A stretch of DNA of 64,000 nucleotides from Mycolicibacterium aurum (GTDB lineage Bacteria; Actinomycetota; Actinomycetes; Mycobacteriales; Mycobacteriaceae). The position numbers and the translations under genes were made by a program. Position 1 is the stretch's first letter. The number at the start of each line of letters is the position of its first letter. This document shows, piece after piece, positions 62,415-64,000 of the stretch. The stretch lies in contig NZ_LR134356.1 of the NCBI RefSeq assembly GCF_900637195.1, forward strand, positions 558,001 through 622,000, read 5' to 3'. The notes beneath the pieces were generated by a model. The model made no database searches. It was not told the origin of the DNA and worked only from the letters and a program-made list of their open reading frames with translations.

Positions 62415-62944
62415 GAGCTGGCCTCCTTCTCCGGCGTCGGTTTCCAGTCTGCGTCGCGTTCGAATGCCGCCACCAGCAGCTTCTGGAGCTGATCGACCTG
62501 TCGGTGGAAAGCGTCGACCGAGCGGTCCGACGCCACGTCGAGGACGTGGACGTAGATCATCCGTCGCGCTTGATCGATCTCGAGCACGATGTTGCCGGGG
62601 GTGAGGTTCATGATGTTGACCGCCAGGGCCAGCACCAGATCGGACTTGATGTTCAGGTGCGTGCGCAGCACCGCCGACAACGGCGGGGTGGGCCGCAGTG
62701 CCAGCGCGGCCACCTGCACCGAGGACACCAGCAGCCAGTAGGCGACCGTGACCACCAGCCGCAGCAGGGGAATGGGATGGAGCCGGCCTTCCACCGGAAC
62801 CGGCGGCAGTGGCAGCCACAGCGTGATGATCAACGCAATCGCCAGACCGGACAGGATGTTGGCTGCAGAGACGTTGCCCCACAACAGAACCCATACCAAG
62901 ATCAACCAGCAGAGCATCCAGGCGCGCAGCAGGTAGGTCCTCAT
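62411..62944 (-). CDS. mnhE: Mrp/Mnh antiporter subunit E
   Basis: 177 residues. Membrane helices at the N-terminus (LCWLILVWVLLWG, ILSGLAIALIITLWLP), then LALAVNIMNLTPGNIVLEID and a soluble C-terminal domain (YVHVLDV) typical of MrpE. Starts inside the mnhD stop. Confidence 0.92.
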   Translation of the reverse strand: MRTYLLRAWMLCWLILVWVLLWGNVSAANILSGLAIALIITLWLPLPPVPVEGRLHPIPLLRLVVTVAYWLLVSSVQVAALALRPTPPLSAVLRTHLNIKSDLVLALAVNIMNLTPGNIVLEIDQARRMIYVHVLDVASDRSVDAFHRQVDQLQKLLVAAFERDADWKPTPEKEASS

Positions 62945-64000
62945 GGCCGCCCCCCGTCCCCGAGCACCGCCACGATGTACTGGCCCCGGTCGACGACTTC
63001 GGACGCGGCACGTTCGGTGTAGGCGAAGATCGGACCGGCCAGCACCGTCAACGCGAGGCCGACGGTGATCAGCGCACCCGTCGGCACCAGCATGCCGACC
63101 GGCATCCGTCCCACGTCGTCCCGGTCGGCCAGCTCGATGTCCATGGCTTCGTCGGTGTTGTCCACCAGCGCCGAGGGCGCCGACCCCGACAGATGACCCT
63201 CCGGTGCGTCCTCGCGCGTCCGCCAGAACGCCTTCGTCCACACCCGGGTCACCACATACAGGGTCAGCAGGCTGGTGATGACGCTGCCGGCGACCAGGAA
63301 CCAGGCCAATACGGAACCCACCTCTGCGCCCGCCTCAAGGAGCGCCACCTTCCCGATGAAGCCCGAGAACGGAGGTATCCCACCGAGATTGAGCGCGGGC
63401 ACCACGAACACGAAGGCCAGCAGAGGACTGGCCGCGGCAAGCCCGCCCAGCCGTTCCAGGGTGGACGCGCCCGCCTGACGTTCGATCAGGCCGACCACCA
63501 GGAAGAGCGTGGTCTGCACCAGGATGTGGTGCGCCACGTAGTAGATCGCCCCCGACATCCCCAAGTGGCTGGACAGCGCGATGCCGAAGATCATGTAGCC
63601 GATATGGCTCACCAGGGTGAAGGACAGCAATCGCTTGATGTCGCTCTGCGCGATCGCGCCGAGGATGCCGATCAGCATCGTCAACAGTCCCGCGACGAGC
63701 AGTACCCCGTCCATCTCGCCGCCGGGGAACAGCAGCGAGTGTGCACGGATGATCGCGTAGATGCCGACCTTGGTGAGCAGGCCGGCGAAGACTGCGGTGA
63801 CGGGCGCGGGGGCGGTGGGATAGGAGTCCGGTAGCCACGCCGACAGCGGGAACACCGCCGCTTTGATCCCGAAGGCGACGAGGAGCACCGCGAACAGTGC
63901 AGTACGGGTGCCGGCCGACACGTCGTCCAGACGCACGGCGAGCTCGGCCAGGTTGAGCGTCCCGGTGGACGCATACACGAGTGCGATGCCGAACAGGAAG
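62941..64000 (-). CDS. mnhD: Mrp/Mnh antiporter subunit D, 5' part beyond the window
   Basis: 353 codons visible; the frame is open to the window edge (FLFGIALVYASTG at the cut), so the GTG at 63978 is not the true start. Homologous to complex I antiporter-like subunits: helix motifs KAAVFPLSAWLPDSYPTAPAPVTA, LLTKVGIYAIIR and LLSFTLVSHIGYM carry the conserved Lys and His of the proton path, and GGIPPFSGFIGK follows. With E, F and G it builds the multisubunit cation/proton antiporter. Confidence 0.95.
   Translation of the reverse strand, partial: FLFGIALVYASTGTLNLAELAVRLDDVSAGTRTALFAVLLVAFGIKAAVFPLSAWLPDSYPTAPAPVTAVFAGLLTKVGIYAIIRAHSLLFPGGEMDGVLLVAGLLTMLIGILGAIAQSDIKRLLSFTLVSHIGYMIFGIALSSHLGMSGAIYYVAHHILVQTTLFLVVGLIERQAGASTLERLGGLAAASPLLAFVFVVPALNLGGIPPFSGFIGKVALLEAGAEVGSVLAWFLVAGSVITSLLTLYVVTRVWTKAFWRTREDAPEGHLSGSAPSALVDNTDEAMDIELADRDDVGRMPVGMLVPTGALITVGLALTVLAGPIFAYTERAASEVVDRGQYIVAVLGDGGRP

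Overview
The window is chromosomal DNA of a fast-growing mycobacterium (Mycobacterium/Mycolicibacterium type). The evidence is high GC throughout, dense reading frames joined by ATGA/GTGA overlaps, and a gene order that follows the known M. tuberculosis Rv0408-Rv0434 backbone: pta-ackA, pknG-glnH-glnX, mutT3, thiE, thiO-thiS-thiG, lpqL, thiD-thiC, xthA, def, a VirR-like gene, sodC, ybdK and a Lon-N gene. Non-backbone modules are inserted at several points. I see no rRNA, tRNA, CRISPR array, insertion sequence or prophage.

Region by region. 1-5.7 kb (minus): a four-gene envelope polysaccharide-type operon (membrane protein, processive GT2 synthase with QRSRW, BcsB-like exported protein, membrane glycosyltransferase cut by the window edge), where M. 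tuberculosis has fgd1. 5.8-9.5 kb: pta-ackA and a convergent STAS-domain gene. 9.8-12.4 kb: SDR, DapB-fold reductase and TetR. 12.4-17.0 kb: pknG-glnH-glnX (redox/amino-acid sensing). 17.2-26.8 kb: mutT3, thiE, then a TPP riboswitch ahead of a tightly coupled chain thiO-thiS-thiG-SGNH hydrolase-ABC ATPase-ABC permease, then an alpha/beta hydrolase and two tandem LpqL-type lipoprotein aminopeptidases.

26.8-40.7 kb is the most unusual part: a Rieske oxygenase, a complete Pot-type ABC importer split over two divergent operons, a class III aminotransferase, a TetR regulator, two unrelated FAD oxidoreductases, an ADP-forming acyl-CoA synthetase, a cupin and an acyl-CoA dehydrogenase. Three copies of the inverted repeat GACTGA-N4-TCAGTC (one with a single mismatch) lie in its three divergent promoter regions, which suggests one TetR-controlled regulon for uptake and breakdown of an amine-containing compound. 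The substrate cannot be read from the sequence.

40.6-47.8 kb: uracil/xanthine-type permease, a DUF6611-like gene with a coupled 38-codon ORF, an APC amino-acid permease divergent from a double-length TetR (two TetR units in one chain), a small membrane protein, a Baeyer-Villiger-type monooxygenase and a proline-rich DUF4190-type membrane protein. 47.8-50.9 kb: hydrolase-thiD-thiC behind a second TPP riboswitch. 51-55.2 kb: DHA2-type MFS exporter, a small conserved protein, a DUF222/HNH (13E12-type) protein and a small secreted protein followed by a strong intrinsic terminator. 55.2-64 kb: xthA-GNAT-def, DUF3263, VirR-like, sodC, ybdK, Lon-N, a SAM methyltransferase and the end of an Mrp cation/proton antiporter operon (mnhD-E-F-G).
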